Shown: one piece after another, positions 26,167 to 35,600 of the stretch
Layout: every line of letters begins with the position of its first letter
Numbering within the stretch: position 1 is the first letter of the stretch
Origin: Paenibacillus senegalimassiliensis
GTDB taxonomy: Bacteria; Bacillota; Bacilli; Paenibacillales; Paenibacillaceae
Direction: 5' to 3'
NCBI RefSeq assembly: GCF_001486585.1
Contig: NZ_LN909045.1
Location: forward strand, 295,368 to 359,367
Length of the DNA stretch: 64,000 bases
Notes under the pieces: generated by a model
What the model was told of the DNA's origin: nothing
What the model saw: the letters and a program-made list of their open reading frames with translations, nothing else
Database searches by the model: none
Position numbers and translations under genes: made by a program

Positions 26167-26417
26167 AGTGCCACGAGCGCAAGAGTTGGGTGGTGAGGTA
26201 GGTTCGCTAAGCGAGGGCAAGTGGTTGGAGTTGCAGACAGATATGATGATGTGTTAAGAGTGCCAGAGTGGGATGTAAGGCGGGTTCGTTAGTCTAGGGG
26301 CACGTGGTTGGAGTTATAGACAGATATAAAGTGTTAAAAGTGCGAGAGTGGAGTAGCGGTAGGCTCGTTAGTCTAGGGGCAAGTGGTTGGAGTTATAGAT
26401 AGATATAAAGTGTTAAT
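26167..26417 (+). repeat. Three-copy degenerate tandem repeat, about 80-92 bp units
   Basis: Units start at 26167, 26259 and 26339, each beginning AGTGC. They share (G)GTTCGYTAAGYS, GGGGCAAGTGGTTGGAGTT and AGATATAAAGTGTTAA elements. Units 2 and 3 are about 80 bases and much closer to each other than to unit 1 (92 bases). All frames are broken, so this is non-coding. Confidence 0.8.
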
Positions 26418-26443
26418 GGTGCTTTTGGGGCGCCTGCTCAAAA

Positions 26444-26632
26444 CTTATAGGGAATTTCTCCCTCTAAATTAAACCAATGACCTGATATTTCATGATTATA
26501 TGGAAATCCTCCATATAATTTAATTGATTAGTGGCTAGAATGCCGAATTCGTCGTTTTTATAGGGAGGAATTCCAGCTAATTGATCATTTTCTTCGAATT
26601 GAGGCCAATTAGCAGGAGGATTTCCATATAAG
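26444..26632. repeat. Four copies of a ~28-bp short repeat (three direct, one inverted)
   Basis: Copies at 26444-26472, 26495-26526, 26557-26587 and, inverted, 26605-26632. Each has TTATAKGGAAATCCTCC-like sequence followed by an AT-rich TAATTG-type tail. Copies two and four are nearly identical across the first 17 bases (TTATATGGAAATCCTCC). This looks like a short interspersed repeat family; function unknown. Confidence 0.7.
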
Positions 26633-26636
26633 TGCG

Positions 26637-26879
26637 TGTTCAAAAAGTCGGGTTTTCAGGACCAAAGCTTATGCTTTCGATGTGCGTTTTTTCAAAACGC
26701 TTGAGTTGGATGAAGCTAGGGACTGAGTAGCGGAGCGTACGTAGTGGGTACGTGAGGAACTGAAATGTTTCTGAAGGAAACATACTACGGAAGCATATGC
26801 TAGGCCCGGGTGAATTCAAGATTCGATGTCGAACCTGCTTCTCGAACTGCTTCGCTCTGGAAAGATGACTTTTTGAACA
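26637..26879. mobile_element. MITE-like element, 243 bp, no transposase
   Basis: The ends are perfect 13-base inverted repeats: TGTTCAAAAAGTC at 26637-26649 and its complement at 26867-26879. The inside can fold further, for example GCGTTTT...AAAACGC near 26683-26701. No real gene lies inside and no clear target duplication is visible. Size and ends fit a miniature inverted-repeat transposable element moved by another element's transposase. From memory, similar TGTTCAAAAAGTC-ended sequences recur in Paenibacillus genomes. Confidence 0.65.
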
Positions 26880-27009
26880 ACCTCTATAACCGAGTTTGTG
26901 AGGGGGAATCAAGCTTATGCTACCAGGGCTAGGGTGGGGGATCATAAACCACCCTGACAAATCCAGCTTGGAGAGGCATTCGAGTCTAAATCATCCCCCT
27001 TACACAAAA

Positions 27010-27051
27010 GAAAACCATCAATTTCACTTGTTCTAGTGAATTGATGGTTTC
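27010..27051 (-). terminator. Terminator of the ABC exporter operon
   Basis: AAACCATCAATTTCACT (27012-27028) pairs with AGTGAATTGATGGTTT (27035-27050) with one bulge. On the minus strand it is followed by a TTTTCTTTT run, 22 bases after the exporter stop. Confidence 0.85.
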
Positions 27052-27073
27052 TAGTGTTCTACTCTAACTCCCC

Positions 27074-28852
27074 TTACACCACTTCCATCTTCTGCGCGGT
27101 GTACAAGCGATGGTACAGGCCACGCTTGGCGATCAGTTCGTCATGGGAGCCGGATTCGGCGATTCCCTTATCGGAGACGTACATGATGCGGTCACAGTTC
27201 TTGACCGTAGACAAGCGGTGGGCAATGATGAACGAGGTTCTGCCCTTGAGCAGTTCGTTCAAGCCTTGCTGGAGCAAGCGTTCCGTCTTGGCATCAATGG
27301 AGGACGTTGCTTCGTCCAGAATCAGGATGCGCGGATCGGCCAGCAAGGTGCGGGCGAACGAGATCAACTGGCGTTGCCCTTGCGACAGCTTGGAGCCGCG
27401 CTCGTTTACCTCAGTGAGATAACCTTGCTCAAATTCACGGATGAACTCGTCAGCACATACTGTTTTGGCGGCAGCAATCACTTCTTCTTCGGTAGCATCC
27501 AGACGTCCATACCGGATGTTATCCATAATGGTGCCGGAGAAGATGAAGCTGTCTTGCAGCATGATCCCCATCTGGCTACGCAGCGAATTCAGCGTGACCT
27601 GAGAAATATCATGGTCATCGATTAGAATCTGTCCGCCCGTCAGGTTATAGAACCGTGAGATCAGGTTCACCACCGTAGTTTTGCCTGCTCCTGTCGGTCC
27701 GACGAGAGCGATGCTCTCCCCAGCCTTCACGTCAAAGCTCAGATTCTCCAGAATGTTCATACCCGGATCGTAAGCAAACGTTACATTATTGAACTTGACG
27801 TTACCTTGAACCGCAGGCAATGGCTTGGCGTTTGGTACATCGCTGACCGTGACCGGCTCATCCAGCGTTTCGAAGATCCGTTCCAGATAAGCCACGGCAT
27901 TGATGAAGCTGTTGTACAAGTTCGACAGGTTCAGAATCGGTTGCCAGAAGCGGGCTGCATAGCTGCTCATCGCCAGAATGACCCCGAAGGTAACCTCACC
28001 TGGACTGAGTGCCAGCAAGCCAATCATGTAGATCAACGCTGTTACAATCGTTGCCAGATTGTCGACGGAGAAGGGAATCAGAGCATTATAGCGCAAGGCC
28101 CGCATCCACTCTGTACGGAAGTTGGCGGCAAGACGCTTGAAGATACCTGCATTATGCTGCTCCCGTGTGAAGATTTGCGTTACACCAATTCCGCTGATGC
28201 TCTCCTGCAAATAGGCATTCAGGTTGGAGCTCTTGTTGGATACCGCTTGCCAGGCTCGCCGCTGCCGGGTCTTGATCATCAGCATAATGCCGAGGAATAC
28301 CGGCAAGCCAGCTAGCGTAATCAAGGACAGCCTTACATCTACGGCGAACATGAATGCGGCGATGAAGATTAGGTTAATAATTTCTAGAATAAAGTTGATG
28401 ATACCGTTGGATAGAACATCCGATACCGAGTTGACATAGTTGACGACACGAATCAGGATTTTGCCCTGTGGTCGGTCATCATAATATTTGAAGGGAAGCT
28501 CCTGCAAATGCTTGAACAAATCGGTACGTATTTCAAAAATGATATCCTGGCCCACGCGTGTCATGATACGAGAGCGGATCGTAGCAAATATCACGCTGAC
28601 CACAATCGTCAGCAAGGTCAGCAGCGACCAACCGATGAGAGCAGTAAAATCCTTCTCCGGTATGGTTACATCCACCACATGCTGCAAGATCAATGGCGCT
28701 GACAGGGCAATGGCAGCCGAGAGAGCACTTAGGACGAAGGCGATAATCATCGGCTTCTTCTGCTTGCGGATGTAAACCATCGCCCGCCGGAAATGTCGAA
28801 TATCGAAGGGAGACTCCAGGTTCTCGTCGACGTCAAATCTATTTCTGGCCAT
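27074..28852 (-). CDS. ABC exporter half, catalytically canonical subunit (heterodimeric MDR type)
   Basis: A 592-residue exporter half: six transmembrane helices (about 30-335) then an ATPase domain. Walker A is G-P-T-G-A-G-K-T, Walker B is I-L-I-L-D-E-A-T-S with the catalytic Glu, and the switch His is present in I-A-H-R-L-S-T. The signature is L-S-Q-G-Q rather than L-S-G-G-Q. The partner encoded upstream has the opposite pattern. This division of one working and one degenerate ATP site is known for BmrCD, LmrCD and TM287/288, so the pair is a heterodimeric lipid or drug exporter. Its start overlaps the partner gene by 14 bases, with AGGTGA ahead of it. Confidence 0.93.
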   Translation of the reverse strand: MARNRFDVDENLESPFDIRHFRRAMVYIRKQKKPMIIAFVLSALSAAIALSAPLILQHVVDVTIPEKDFTALIGWSLLTLLTIVVSVIFATIRSRIMTRVGQDIIFEIRTDLFKHLQELPFKYYDDRPQGKILIRVVNYVNSVSDVLSNGIINFILEIINLIFIAAFMFAVDVRLSLITLAGLPVFLGIMLMIKTRQRRAWQAVSNKSSNLNAYLQESISGIGVTQIFTREQHNAGIFKRLAANFRTEWMRALRYNALIPFSVDNLATIVTALIYMIGLLALSPGEVTFGVILAMSSYAARFWQPILNLSNLYNSFINAVAYLERIFETLDEPVTVSDVPNAKPLPAVQGNVKFNNVTFAYDPGMNILENLSFDVKAGESIALVGPTGAGKTTVVNLISRFYNLTGGQILIDDHDISQVTLNSLRSQMGIMLQDSFIFSGTIMDNIRYGRLDATEEEVIAAAKTVCADEFIREFEQGYLTEVNERGSKLSQGQRQLISFARTLLADPRILILDEATSSIDAKTERLLQQGLNELLKGRTSFIIAHRLSTVKNCDRIMYVSDKGIAESGSHDELIAKRGLYHRLYTAQKMEVV

Positions 28853-30614
28853 GAGCGCTCACCTGCCTTCCAATGCCTTCGTTCTGAAGCATAAATACAT
28901 CATAATAATAACCTCGTTTGGCCAGCAATTCGGCATGAGTGCCTTCCTCAATCAACCGACCGTTGTCGAGAATGAGAATGCGGTCGGCTTCGGCGGTCGT
29001 GGATACCCGCTGCGCGATAATGATCTTCGTGCAGTCAAAGTGAAGCTCGCGCAAGCTCTTTTGAATATGCTCTTCCGTCTCCAGATCGACAGCCGATGTG
29101 GTGTCGTCCAGGATCAGAATCGGGCGCTGTACAGCCAAGGCCCGGGCAAGCGCAATCCGCTGCTTCTGTCCACCGGACAAGCCGACACCGCGTTCACCAA
29201 CAATGGTGTCATAGCCTTCCGGCATCTTGGTAATGAAGCTGTGAGCTGCGGCAAGCTGTGCATATTCGATAGTTTGCTCCTCAGGTAGCTCGGGATCACC
29301 GAAGGCGATATTGCCATCAATTGTATCGGAGAACAGCAGCACGTCCTGAGTAGCTACCCCGATGTTGCCACGTAGTTCGTCAAGCTCCAGCTTGCGAACA
29401 TCGACCCCGTCCACGAGCACCTGACCTGAGGCGACATCATAGAACCGGGAAATCAAGTTAACAAGCGATGTTTTACCGGAGCCTGTTGAGCCCATGATTG
29501 CGATGGTTTCGCCGGGCTCAATGGTAAAGCTGATGTCGTGAAGCACCTCTTTACCATCATATTTAAAGCTGACGTTGTCGAACTCAATGCGGCCTTCGTA
29601 GCGGCGCATCTTTGTTGCATTGTGCTCGTTGGCAATGTTAGGCTTGGCATAATAGATTTCAACGATCTTGCTTAAGCTGGCGAAGAACCGCTGAATATCA
29701 TTGATGATAATACCGATGTTACGCACCGGGTTGGACACGGCCCAGATCAGCGCCGAGAAGGCGGAGAATTCCCCGAAGGTAATTCGGCCGTTCATGACGA
29801 AGTAGCCACCGGCCAGCATCAGAATGACGTTAAAAGCTTGGGCTGCTGTTTCCAAGTAAGGAAAGTAGTCCAGCCATACCAGAGCCGCCTTCTTGTTTGC
29901 CTGAGAGTAATTTACATTCTTGTCCGTGAATTTCTCGATTTCAAACTCCTCGCGAGCGAAGGCCTTGACCACGCGATTCCCTGAAATATTCTCTTGTGTG
30001 GTCGTGTTGAGCTGCGACAATCGTTCCCGCAAATCAATATACATCGGGCGTACACGTTTGGCAAAGATGTTAGCCACTATAAAGATGGGTGGAGACAAGA
30101 CCAGTAGCCACAGCGTCAGTACCGCATCAATGGTGAAAAAGTAGATAACAGCAGCTACAAAAATGGTTAACGACTCGATAATCGTCTTAATGATCCAGGA
30201 CATGGAGTGTCTTACCATATCGAGGTCCCCCGTCATCTTGGTCATAAGGTCCCCGGTACGGTTATGGTCGTAATATTCCATATCCTGTCCTTGAATCTTG
30301 TTGTACAGGTACACACGAACGTCATATAGCATGTTCTGTGAGGCACGCTCGTATTGCATGGTTGTGAAATAAGCCAGTCCTGTACGCAGCAGAGAGAAGC
30401 CGATCATGCCAAGGCAGAGCATAATAAGCAGTCCGCGCTCCTGCGTTAAATTCTGTACCGCATCGTCGCTTGCTATAAATGTGTCGACAATGCGCTGGCC
30501 AATGTACGGATTAATAATCATGAGCGAGCTGCCCACGACCGAAAGGACCATAGCCACAATGTAGCGTGTCCGGTTCCCCTCCAAATTCTGCCATAGCCAT
30601 TTGAGTTCGAACAT
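28839..30614 (-). CDS. ABC exporter half, degenerate-site subunit (heterodimeric MDR type)
   Basis: A 591-residue exporter half with six transmembrane helices and an ATPase domain. Walker A is G-S-T-G-S-G-K-T and the signature is a perfect L-S-G-G-Q-K-Q-R, but Walker B ends L-I-L-D-D-T-T-S (Asp for catalytic Glu) and the switch His is Gln (I-I-A-Q-R-V-S-T). These are the marks of the non-hydrolysing subunit in heterodimeric exporters. The ATG at 30614 is chosen: AGGTGATGA lies just before it and the protein then begins M-F-E-L-K-W-L-W. A TTG at 30677 would add a 21-residue tail. Cargo is unknown. Confidence 0.92.
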   Translation of the reverse strand: MFELKWLWQNLEGNRTRYIVAMVLSVVGSSLMIINPYIGQRIVDTFIASDDAVQNLTQERGLLIMLCLGMIGFSLLRTGLAYFTTMQYERASQNMLYDVRVYLYNKIQGQDMEYYDHNRTGDLMTKMTGDLDMVRHSMSWIIKTIIESLTIFVAAVIYFFTIDAVLTLWLLVLSPPIFIVANIFAKRVRPMYIDLRERLSQLNTTTQENISGNRVVKAFAREEFEIEKFTDKNVNYSQANKKAALVWLDYFPYLETAAQAFNVILMLAGGYFVMNGRITFGEFSAFSALIWAVSNPVRNIGIIINDIQRFFASLSKIVEIYYAKPNIANEHNATKMRRYEGRIEFDNVSFKYDGKEVLHDISFTIEPGETIAIMGSTGSGKTSLVNLISRFYDVASGQVLVDGVDVRKLELDELRGNIGVATQDVLLFSDTIDGNIAFGDPELPEEQTIEYAQLAAAHSFITKMPEGYDTIVGERGVGLSGGQKQRIALARALAVQRPILILDDTTSAVDLETEEHIQKSLRELHFDCTKIIIAQRVSTTAEADRILILDNGRLIEEGTHAELLAKRGYYYDVFMLQNEGIGRQVSAHGQK

Positions 30615-30921
30615 TTCATCACCTAGTTTCTGTTTGTTCTCGCGTTCGAGCTGCAAAAAAGGGTTTCCATTTCGCAAATCATGGTGATTATACCATAACC
30701 GTCAGCAGGTAAAACCCGTGTATTCCAGCCTATAATGACGTAGTTTTTCATTTTCTCGAAGGGATCGGTCCTTTACTTTCATTTCGTTATAATATTTAGG
30801 ATATGGGGCGCATATCACCTATTTTTATCGCCCTGATCAAAAAAACAATAGGTGTTTGCCCACTAACCCGGCCCGTGGTATAGTGAAATGATGCATTAAT
30901 AAATCAAAGCAAGGAGCACAT
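30615..30921. other. Divergent promoter interval between exporter and helicase genes
   Basis: 307 bases with no gene. A TATAAT-like box on the minus strand (30692-30687) may serve the exporter. The helicase promoter is listed separately. The middle is AT-rich with no clear hairpin. Confidence 0.55.
30856..30884 (+). promoter_or_regulatory. Sigma-A promoter of the RNA helicase gene
   Basis: TTGCCC (30856-30861), a 17-base spacer, then TATAGT (30879-30884), 38 bases before the helicase ATG. Confidence 0.65.
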
Positions 30922-32202
30922 ATGCTATTTAAAGAATTAAATCTGATTCCACCTATCCTTAAGGCGCTGGAGCGCGAGCAGTATACCAGCCCGACTCCGA
31001 TACAGGAGCAAGCCATCCCGCCTATTCTAAGCGGTCGGGACCTGCTGGGCTGTGCGCAGACTGGTACAGGGAAAACGGCTGCATTTGCCATCCCTACCTT
31101 ACAACTATTAAATGAAGCGCGAGTTCCGGGACCTTCCCGTCGTAAAATTCGAGCGCTTGTAGTAACGCCTACCCGAGAATTAGCCTTACAAATATTTGAA
31201 AATTTCAATAGCTATGGCAAATTTCTGGAGCTGCGGTCCGCAGTTATTTTTGGCGGGGTGTCCCAACGGCCACAGGAGGTTGCCCTGCACAAAGGTGTCG
31301 ATATCTTGGTCGCTACGCCAGGTCGTCTGAACGATCTTATTCAGCAAAAGCTGGTGGATTTGAAGGACTTGAAGATACTCGTATTGGACGAGGCTGACCG
31401 TATGCTTGATATGGGCTTCATTCACGATGTCAAGAAGATCATTGCCAAGACCCCGCCCAAGAAGCAAACGCTGTTCTTCTCTGCGACGATGCCCGAGGCC
31501 ATCGCCAAGCTGGCCAATTCGCTATTGATCAACCCGGTAAAGGTAGCCATTACCCCGGTATCTTCTACAGTAGAGACGATCCAGCAATATTTATATTTTG
31601 TAGATAAGACCAACAAGCGGGACCTGTTGCTTCATATATTAAAGGATACTTCTATTTCGTCATCCATCGTATTTACCCGAACCAAGCATGGTGCGGACCG
31701 GTTAGTACGTTATCTGAACAGGGCTAATATTAGCGCTCAGGCCATTCACGGTGATAAGTCCCAGAATGCCCGTCAGCAAGCGTTGGCTAATTTCAAAAAT
31801 AGAACCCTGCGAATTCTCGTAGCCACTGATATCGCCGCTCGCGGAATTGATATTGATGAGCTGACCCATGTTATTAACTACGAGTTGCCTAATATTCCCG
31901 AGACCTATGTTCACCGAATCGGTAGAACGGGGCGCGCCGGTCACAGCGGAGTAGCTATTTCACTCTGTGATTATGAGGAGCAGGAATACTTCAAGTCAAT
32001 TGAGAAGCTGATTGGCAAGCGGATTCAGATCGTCAAGGATCACCCGTACCCGATGGAGCAGACGGCCCCAGCACCCAAAGTGGTAGAACAGCCACGCAAC
32101 AAGCCTTCCAACAGAAAACCGGGGTCTCCGTCAACTTCTCGAACGTCAAGAAGGGACCCGGGCAAGGAACGGGCAAGCGCCTACAAGGGCAACAAGCGTT
32201 AA
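30922..32202 (+). CDS. DEAD-box ATP-dependent RNA helicase (RhlE-like)
   Basis: A 426-residue DEAD-box helicase. It has the Q motif (F-K-E-L-N ... T-P-I-Q), motif I A-Q-T-G-T-G-K-T, Ia P-T-R-E-L-A, II D-E-A-D, III S-A-T and VI H-R-I-G-R-T-G-R-A-G. After about residue 375 comes a Pro/Lys/Arg/Ser-rich basic tail that would hold RNA loosely. It unwinds short RNA duplexes in ribosome assembly or mRNA turnover, often important in the cold. It is closest in build to RhlE and short CshA-type proteins. The ribosome site AAGGAGC lies eight bases before the ATG. It is a single-gene unit with its own promoter and terminator. Confidence 0.95.
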   Translation: MLFKELNLIPPILKALEREQYTSPTPIQEQAIPPILSGRDLLGCAQTGTGKTAAFAIPTLQLLNEARVPGPSRRKIRALVVTPTRELALQIFENFNSYGKFLELRSAVIFGGVSQRPQEVALHKGVDILVATPGRLNDLIQQKLVDLKDLKILVLDEADRMLDMGFIHDVKKIIAKTPPKKQTLFFSATMPEAIAKLANSLLINPVKVAITPVSSTVETIQQYLYFVDKTNKRDLLLHILKDTSISSSIVFTRTKHGADRLVRYLNRANISAQAIHGDKSQNARQQALANFKNRTLRILVATDIAARGIDIDELTHVINYELPNIPETYVHRIGRTGRAGHSGVAISLCDYEEQEYFKSIEKLIGKRIQIVKDHPYPMEQTAPAPKVVEQPRNKPSNRKPGSPSTSRTSRRDPGKERASAYKGNKR

Positions 32203-32227
32203 CTCATCCAAACACAGATGAATTCAA

Positions 32228-32272
32228 GAATGATGATGTCAGAGCGATCTCTGCATTGTCATTCTTTTTTTT
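32228..32272 (+). terminator. Intrinsic terminator after the helicase gene
   Basis: GAATGATGATGTCAGAG (32228-32244) pairs with CTCTGCATTGTCATTC (32249-32264), with a four-base loop, followed by eight Ts. Confidence 0.9.
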
Positions 32273-32379
32273 GCATAGGCATAACCATAAATTAGGAGGT
32301 AACCAAGCTTTCTTTACATAGCGTTAACAGTGTGAAGAACACGTCGTTATATTACAAGTAATGTTAACATTTTATATTT

Positions 32380-32393
32380 TGCAAGCGCTTCAA
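32380..32393 (+). promoter_or_regulatory. Possible CcpA/LacI-type operator before the glycan locus
   Basis: TGCAAGCGCTTCAA matches the cre consensus with two mismatches and has the AAGCGCTT palindromic core. It lies about 270 bases before the phosphatase start in AT-rich DNA. Confidence 0.4.
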
Positions 32394-32484
32394 TGATTGA
32401 TTTATAAGCGAATAGATACCTTTATTTTCAACAAAAATTTAAACTAAAAAATGGGTATTAATGACATGAATAAGGAGTAATGGA

Positions 32485-32586
32485 ATGTTCAAGTGGGTTG
32501 TTATAGAGTGTGAAGCTAATAATGTAGATGAAACAGGGCAAATGCTTTACAGAAAGTTAACCTCCCTTTTACGAAGCATGAATTGA
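32485..32586 (+). CDS. Possible 33-residue leader ORF before the metallophosphatase gene
   Basis: An ATG with AAGGAG seven bases upstream opens a 33-codon frame ending in TGA, 64 bases before the phosphatase start. The peptide is M-F-K-W-V-V-I-E-C-E at its start and has no signal or membrane helix. No family was recognised. The good ribosome site is the main support; it could be a leader peptide, a real small protein or chance. Confidence 0.3.
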   Translation: MFKWVVIECEANNVDETGQMLYRKLTSLLRSMN

Positions 32587-32650
32587 ATGAAACGGGGAGG
32601 GAGCTTATCATTCATAGGTCATCACAGTTTACTAGAGGAGGGAATAGGGA

Positions 32651-35600
32651 GTGAAAAGAAGGATCACATTGGTAAGTCGCGTACTTGCCATAGTCGTGCT
32701 GGTAACCTCGTTGTTGTCTGCGGGGTATGTCCCTGCTCCGCCAGTTCAGGCGGGGAATGGAGAGATGAATGTATTTGCCGGTACGGGCGTAACAGCTACG
32801 TCGATCGGGGAATTGCCGGGCTATGGCCCAGAGCAGGCTATTGACGGCACCCTGGACAGCAAGTGGAGCTATGAGGGTGGCGAACAGTTACCTGACAGCC
32901 AAAGTCCCTATTGGTTAAAAATCGATGTTGGAAATGAGGCCACCGTACATAAATTCGTACTGGCGCATGCAAGTGCGGGAGGAGAGACGCAGGAGGCCGA
33001 CACCCGGGCTTTCTCTATCGAGACGAGCACCGACGATGTGCACTGGACGCCAGTCGTTACCGTGACTGACAGCACCTATGGTGTATCTGGTGGCAAATCT
33101 ACCCATGAATTGAATGCACCGGTAACGGCACGTTATTTCAAATTGAATATTACCGATCCTGGAGACAAGGACGGAAACGGGAATTATATCGCAAACATTT
33201 ATGAATTTGCGGCTTACGGTACGAATGTCACGAATGAATCTTCGGATGCTCCTGTAAAGGGTATTACGCTAAATAAGCCAAGCCTGCAACTGGAGATTGG
33301 ACAATCGGAACGGTTGGTAGCGGAGATTACTCCCGTAACGGCTACAAACGCAACCTATGTCTGGAGTTCCGACAATTCTGCAATTGCTTCTGTAGATCAG
33401 GAAGGGCTAGTTACCGCACTCCGTGAAGGAACGACAGGAATTACGGTAACGTCGGTGGACGGAGGATACAAGGACTCGGCACTCATCACTGTCGTGAATC
33501 CAAATGCAGCCGTTGCTGATGTATCCACGTTAATTGCCAAGAATAGCGAATGGTCCTATCTGGACGATGGTTCTAATCAAGGAACGGTTTGGAGAGCCAG
33601 CAGCTTCGATGATAGCGGCTGGAAGAAGGCTGAGGCATCTCTAGGGTATGCCAACAGCAGCAAGCCACAGCCGAATACGGTCATCAGCTATGGCTCTGAC
33701 AGCAACAACAAATATATCACGACTTATTTCCGCAAGGGCTTCGAGGTGGCCGATGCCGCTGCGATCAAGCAATTACATGGCAGCATTATTCGCGATGACG
33801 GTGCAGTGGTGTATCTGAACGGGACAGAAGTATTCCGTACAGAGAACATGCCAGCAGGGGAAATCGCCTATAACACAACGGCTACCAATGCCATTGGTGA
33901 TGAGCGGGATGAAGTCCCGTTCACTATAAATCCATCATTACTGGTCAACGGTACAAACGTCATTGCTGTTGAAGTGCATCAAGACCGGGGATCAAGCTCT
34001 GACGTATTCTTCGAGATGGAGCTACGTGGAGATACTAGCGAGCCACCGGTCATTACGGCCGAACAAGGGCTGATAGGACAATACTACCTGGGGATCAAAG
34101 ATAATAATTTTGCATTTGGTGCCCTCAAGTCAACGGTAGTAGATCAGCAAATTAACTTTAGCAATCTGGACCCGATTTTACAGAGTAGAACAGGCGTACA
34201 AGACAACGCCAATATTCGCTGGACCGGACAGTTAATGGCGCCGGAAACGGCTGATTATACATTCTATATGATGGGGGACAACGGATTTAAGCTCTGGATT
34301 GACGATAAGACGGTTATCGACCATTGGGTCAATGACTGGGATAAAGAGCAAACAAGTGCACCGGTGAGGCTTGAAGCAGGCAAGAAATACAGCTTCCAGG
34401 TGGATTATTTTGAAGATTACGGGGGCTCTAACCTGTACCTTCGCTGGTCCTCGAACAATCTGTCCAAGGAGATCGTTCCAGCTTCCGCTTTCTATTTGCC
34501 GGAAGGATATAACGGTGCCCTTGGTGGCGAGGTCAGCATTAATGGGATTGATGTGACTTTGGATCTGATGTCCGAACTGGGCGGCTTGCCAGCAGGTTTA
34601 AATTCACATTTCAGCATTCAGGCGGATGAGCAGCAGATTGCTATTCAGAGCGTAGAATTAGGTGATAATCCTAATCAGCTAAAGCTTAAATTAGCCGAAG
34701 CCGTCAAGGAGAATGCATTTGTAAATGTAACGTACGATGGCCAAGGTGGTATGAAATATATCTCGGGGGCAAGCATTGCTAGGTTCACGATTAGCCCTAC
34801 AAACAAGGCTGCCAACTATGGGCCTATTGCCATCGCTATGTCCTTCTATAAGGACCCGAAGACCAAGCGTTCCTTTGCTTGGTACACCAAATACGATAAT
34901 CCGGAATATGCTCCGGACAATGCCAAGGATAGCATTGTGGAGGTTGTACCCGCAGGCGGTCAATTTGATAGCTCTGACGTTACGCGTTATGTGGGTGAAC
35001 CGGAAGATACAAAGGTATTGGATCTGAGAGTAACTAGTTCCACAAGAGGGATGTTCATCAGCCATAAAGTGCTGTTGGAGGGGTTAACCCCGGGTGCCTC
35101 CTATCAATATCGTGTGGGCAGTGAGGGGAACTGGAGCGATATTGGAACGTTTACGATGGAGAGAGAAGAGGAATTGGAGTATGAATTCCTCTATCTGACG
35201 GACTCCCAAGGTGGGAATAGTCATGATTATGAGGTTTGGGCGGATACGTTGAAGCAAGCCAAAGGCGATTACCCCAATGCCAAATTCATGATTATGACCG
35301 GTGATCAGGTGGATGCCGGTTCGCTGGAGAGCCAATGGCTGGATTACTTCGGCAAGCCACAGGATACGTTGATGCACCTGCCGATTATGGCCGCTGTCGG
35401 GAACCATGAAGGTCCTTACAACGACAACTACTATCACCATTTTTATTATCCTAACGATTCCATTGATGACCCGCTTCCTCCGGGTAGTGTGTATTCATTT
35501 GATTACGGTGAAGCTCACTTCATGGTGCTTAACACGATGGATATGGGCTGGGATCAGCGGCAGCGTGACTCGTTCAAGCAGCAGATTGAATGGTTAAGAC

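Larger units (their letters stand above)
25986..27009. other. Repeat-rich non-coding interval of about 1 kb
   Basis: No supportable gene was found. The interval holds three repeat groups listed separately (26167-26417, 26444-26632, 26637-26879). The remaining flanks (25986-26166 and 26880-27009) show only short G-rich and inverted stretches, such as GGGTGG...CCACCC near 26932-26954. Confidence 0.7.
32273..32650 (+). other. Upstream region of the surface glycan locus
   Basis: 378 AT-rich bases. It contains a cre-like site (32380-32393) and a possible 33-codon ORF (32485-32586), both listed separately. No other gene is supportable. Confidence 0.5.

Noticed and set aside
26167..26417. Possible CRISPR array
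   Set aside because: Units of 80-92 bases are degenerate along their whole length, with no short exact repeat and unique spacers, and no cas genes nearby.
26640..26960. 106-codon minus-strand frame over the MITE-like element
   Set aside because: It spans an inverted-repeat end and adjacent unrelated DNA; this is chance coding in a repeat.
32587..32844. 85-codon frame overlapping the start of the metallophosphatase gene
   Set aside because: It runs out of frame into the phosphatase signal peptide, whose own frame is far better supported.
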